Part shown: one piece after another, positions 63,124-64,000 of the stretch | Layout: each line of letters begins with the position of its first letter | Numbering within the stretch: position 1 is the stretch's first letter | NCBI GenBank assembly: GCA_900315155.1 | Contig: OMYB01000002.1 | Coordinates: forward strand, 124,001 to 188,000 | Length of the DNA: 64,000 nt | DNA from: an uncultured Selenomonadales bacterium | Lineage (GTDB): Bacteria; Bacillota; Negativicutes; Selenomonadales; Selenomonadaceae | Reading direction: 5' to 3' | Position numbers and translations under genes: made by a program | The notes under the pieces: generated by a model | Told to the model about the DNA's origin: nothing | What the model saw: the letters and a program-made list of their open reading frames with translations, nothing else | The model's database searches: none

Positions 63124-64000
63124 TCAGAAGCTGCCGCCTACCGTGAAGTGGACGCGGCCGCCCTGGTCGCCGCGGCCATAGTCGAGGCGCAGCGGACCGA
63201 CCGGCGTATTCAGCGAAAGGCCGACGCCGACGCTGCCGTGGATATTATCCGCATCCGGCGTCCAGCCATCATACCATGCACCGCCCCAATCCGTGAAGAG
63301 CGCGCCCTGCACCTTCGAGATGATCGGGAAACGGTACTCGAGCGTGGCGAGGCCCATGCGCGTGCCGCGGAACTGGTTGTCGCGGTAACCGCGGATGCTG
63401 TCCTGGCCGCCGAGACGGTACTCATCGTAGTACGAGACATGCCCATGCGCACCGCCGGCCTCGAGACGGGTCGCGACGACCTGGGCATGGCCAACCTTGA
63501 AGTAACGCTTATCCTCGATGTTAACCTTCTGGAAATCGAAATCTCCGCCGAAGCTTGCCACCTCGCCGGACAGGCTGATGCGGCCGCCCGTCGTCGGCTG
63601 ATAGACGTTGTCGCGCGTATCCGTGATGTGCTCCAGCGTAATGCTGCGCGTCAGACCGAAGTTGCGTTTACGCCAATCTGCATAGTGGTCGCCGCTACGA
63701 CCTCTATAATGCCAATACCCATCGGCATCTTGATAATCATCCTCATGGAATGTCGTGCTTTCATCTTCTTCATCGAAGTTGTCATACTTATCCTTGCGGT
63801 TGCGCAGCGTGACATAGTTCGTCGAATACTCGCTGACCGGACGACCCAGCGTGATCTCGCCGCCAGTATATTTGCGCATGAACTCCTCCAGGAGGTCGCC
63901 GTCGTCGTTGTAGTCGCTGTATTCATAGACGCGGTCGTAGATTTTCAGCGTACCGACCGTCTCTTTCGCGTCGATCCACGGATGACGCCACGAGAACGTA
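63124..64000 (-). CDS. bamA: BamA/Omp85 outer-membrane protein assembly factor, C-terminal part
   Basis: The last 292 or so residues of an Omp85-family protein; the frame is open to the window edge (reading TFSWRHPWIDAKETVG there), so the POTRA domains lie outside. The part seen is the C-terminal barrel. It has the lid motif GQDSIRGYRDNQFRGTRMG with the conserved VRGY/IRGY element, many amphipathic strands, and ends RVHFTVGGSF with a terminal Phe that fits the outer-membrane beta signal. BamA folds and inserts outer-membrane proteins. The neighbouring OmpH and lpxD genes give the usual context. Confidence 0.95.
   Translation of the reverse strand, partial: TFSWRHPWIDAKETVGTLKIYDRVYEYSDYNDDGDLLEEFMRKYTGGEITLGRPVSEYSTNYVTLRNRKDKYDNFDEEDESTTFHEDDYQDADGYWHYRGRSGDHYADWRKRNFGLTRSITLEHITDTRDNVYQPTTGGRISLSGEVASFGGDFDFQKVNIEDKRYFKVGHAQVVATRLEAGGAHGHVSYYDEYRLGGQDSIRGYRDNQFRGTRMGLATLEYRFPIISKVQGALFTDWGGAWYDGWTPDADNIHGSVGVGLSLNTPVGPLRLDYGRGDQGGRVHFTVGGSF

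Overview
The window is one continuous piece of bacterial chromosome with dense gene packing, mostly on the minus strand. It combines Firmicutes-type genes (SCIFF peptide and its maturase, DegS-like kinase, RnmV, WecA/TagO-type transferase) with a complete outer-membrane and lipopolysaccharide apparatus (BamA, Skp/OmpH, Lpx, Kds, Lpt, MsbA). That combination is characteristic of diderm Firmicutes of the class Negativicutes. The GC-rich coding sequence, the ATP synthase type and the GGGtGRT/NifU-like pair suggest a Selenomonadaceae member (Selenomonas/Mitsuokella-like), though the genus is inferred. No tRNA, rRNA, IS element, prophage or CRISPR array was seen. No gene-free stretch exceeds 300 bases; the largest (28634-28900, 36117-36397) hold promoters and long leaders.

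Layout. 1-6100: the end of an M18 aminopeptidase gene, a small membrane protein, a hypoxanthine/uracil-DNA glycosylase-like gene and three tandem exported proteins built from CsgG/FlgT-like units. 6200-8000: GGGtGRT protein and its Fe-S scaffold partner, the latter broken by an internal deletion with a frame change. 8050-12870: the glycolytic block gap-pgk-tpiA-gpmI with hairpins between genes. 12900-14640: the SCIFF precursor scfA and maturase scfB. 14640-19200: PHP phosphoesterase, a four-domain GGDEF protein and an NhaC-type antiporter. 19200-24170: rsmA, rnmV, tmk, an ornithine/lysine/arginine decarboxylase-like gene and a DegS-like kinase. 24260-29300: a YgbA-family protein, an FtsW/RodA-type polymerase, trmB, an AcoR/DhaR-type regulator and a small membrane protein.

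29305-64000 is a single minus-strand block of nearly 35 kb. Read in the direction of transcription it runs: bamA (cut by the window edge), an unknown likely outer-membrane protein, three OmpH/Skp paralogues, lpxD, lpxL-like, lpxC, fabZ, lpxA, lpxI, lpxB, msbA, a waaA-lpxK fusion, kdsB, kdsA, kdsD, kdsC, a second lpxL-like gene, lptC, lptA, lptB, an LptF/LptG-type permease, a DUF3084 protein, a RuvC/YqgF-like protein, a dCMP deaminase, a WecA-like transferase, wecB, atpZ, and finally atpI plus the full F-type ATP synthase operon from its own promoter.

Together the genes make lipid A (LpxA/C/D/I/B/K), make and attach Kdo (KdsD/A/C/B, WaaA), acylate it (two LpxL-like proteins), flip it (MsbA), carry it to the outer membrane (Lpt) and insert outer-membrane proteins (BamA, OmpH/Skp). 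The ATP synthase c subunit carries a two-carboxylate Na+-type site, which fits the NhaC-type antiporter upstream. The most notable items are the waaA-lpxK fusion, the broken Fe-S scaffold gene, the AAA+ regulator without GAFTGA, the tandem CsgG/FlgT-like cluster, the unknown protein next to bamA, and the terminator between scfA and scfB.
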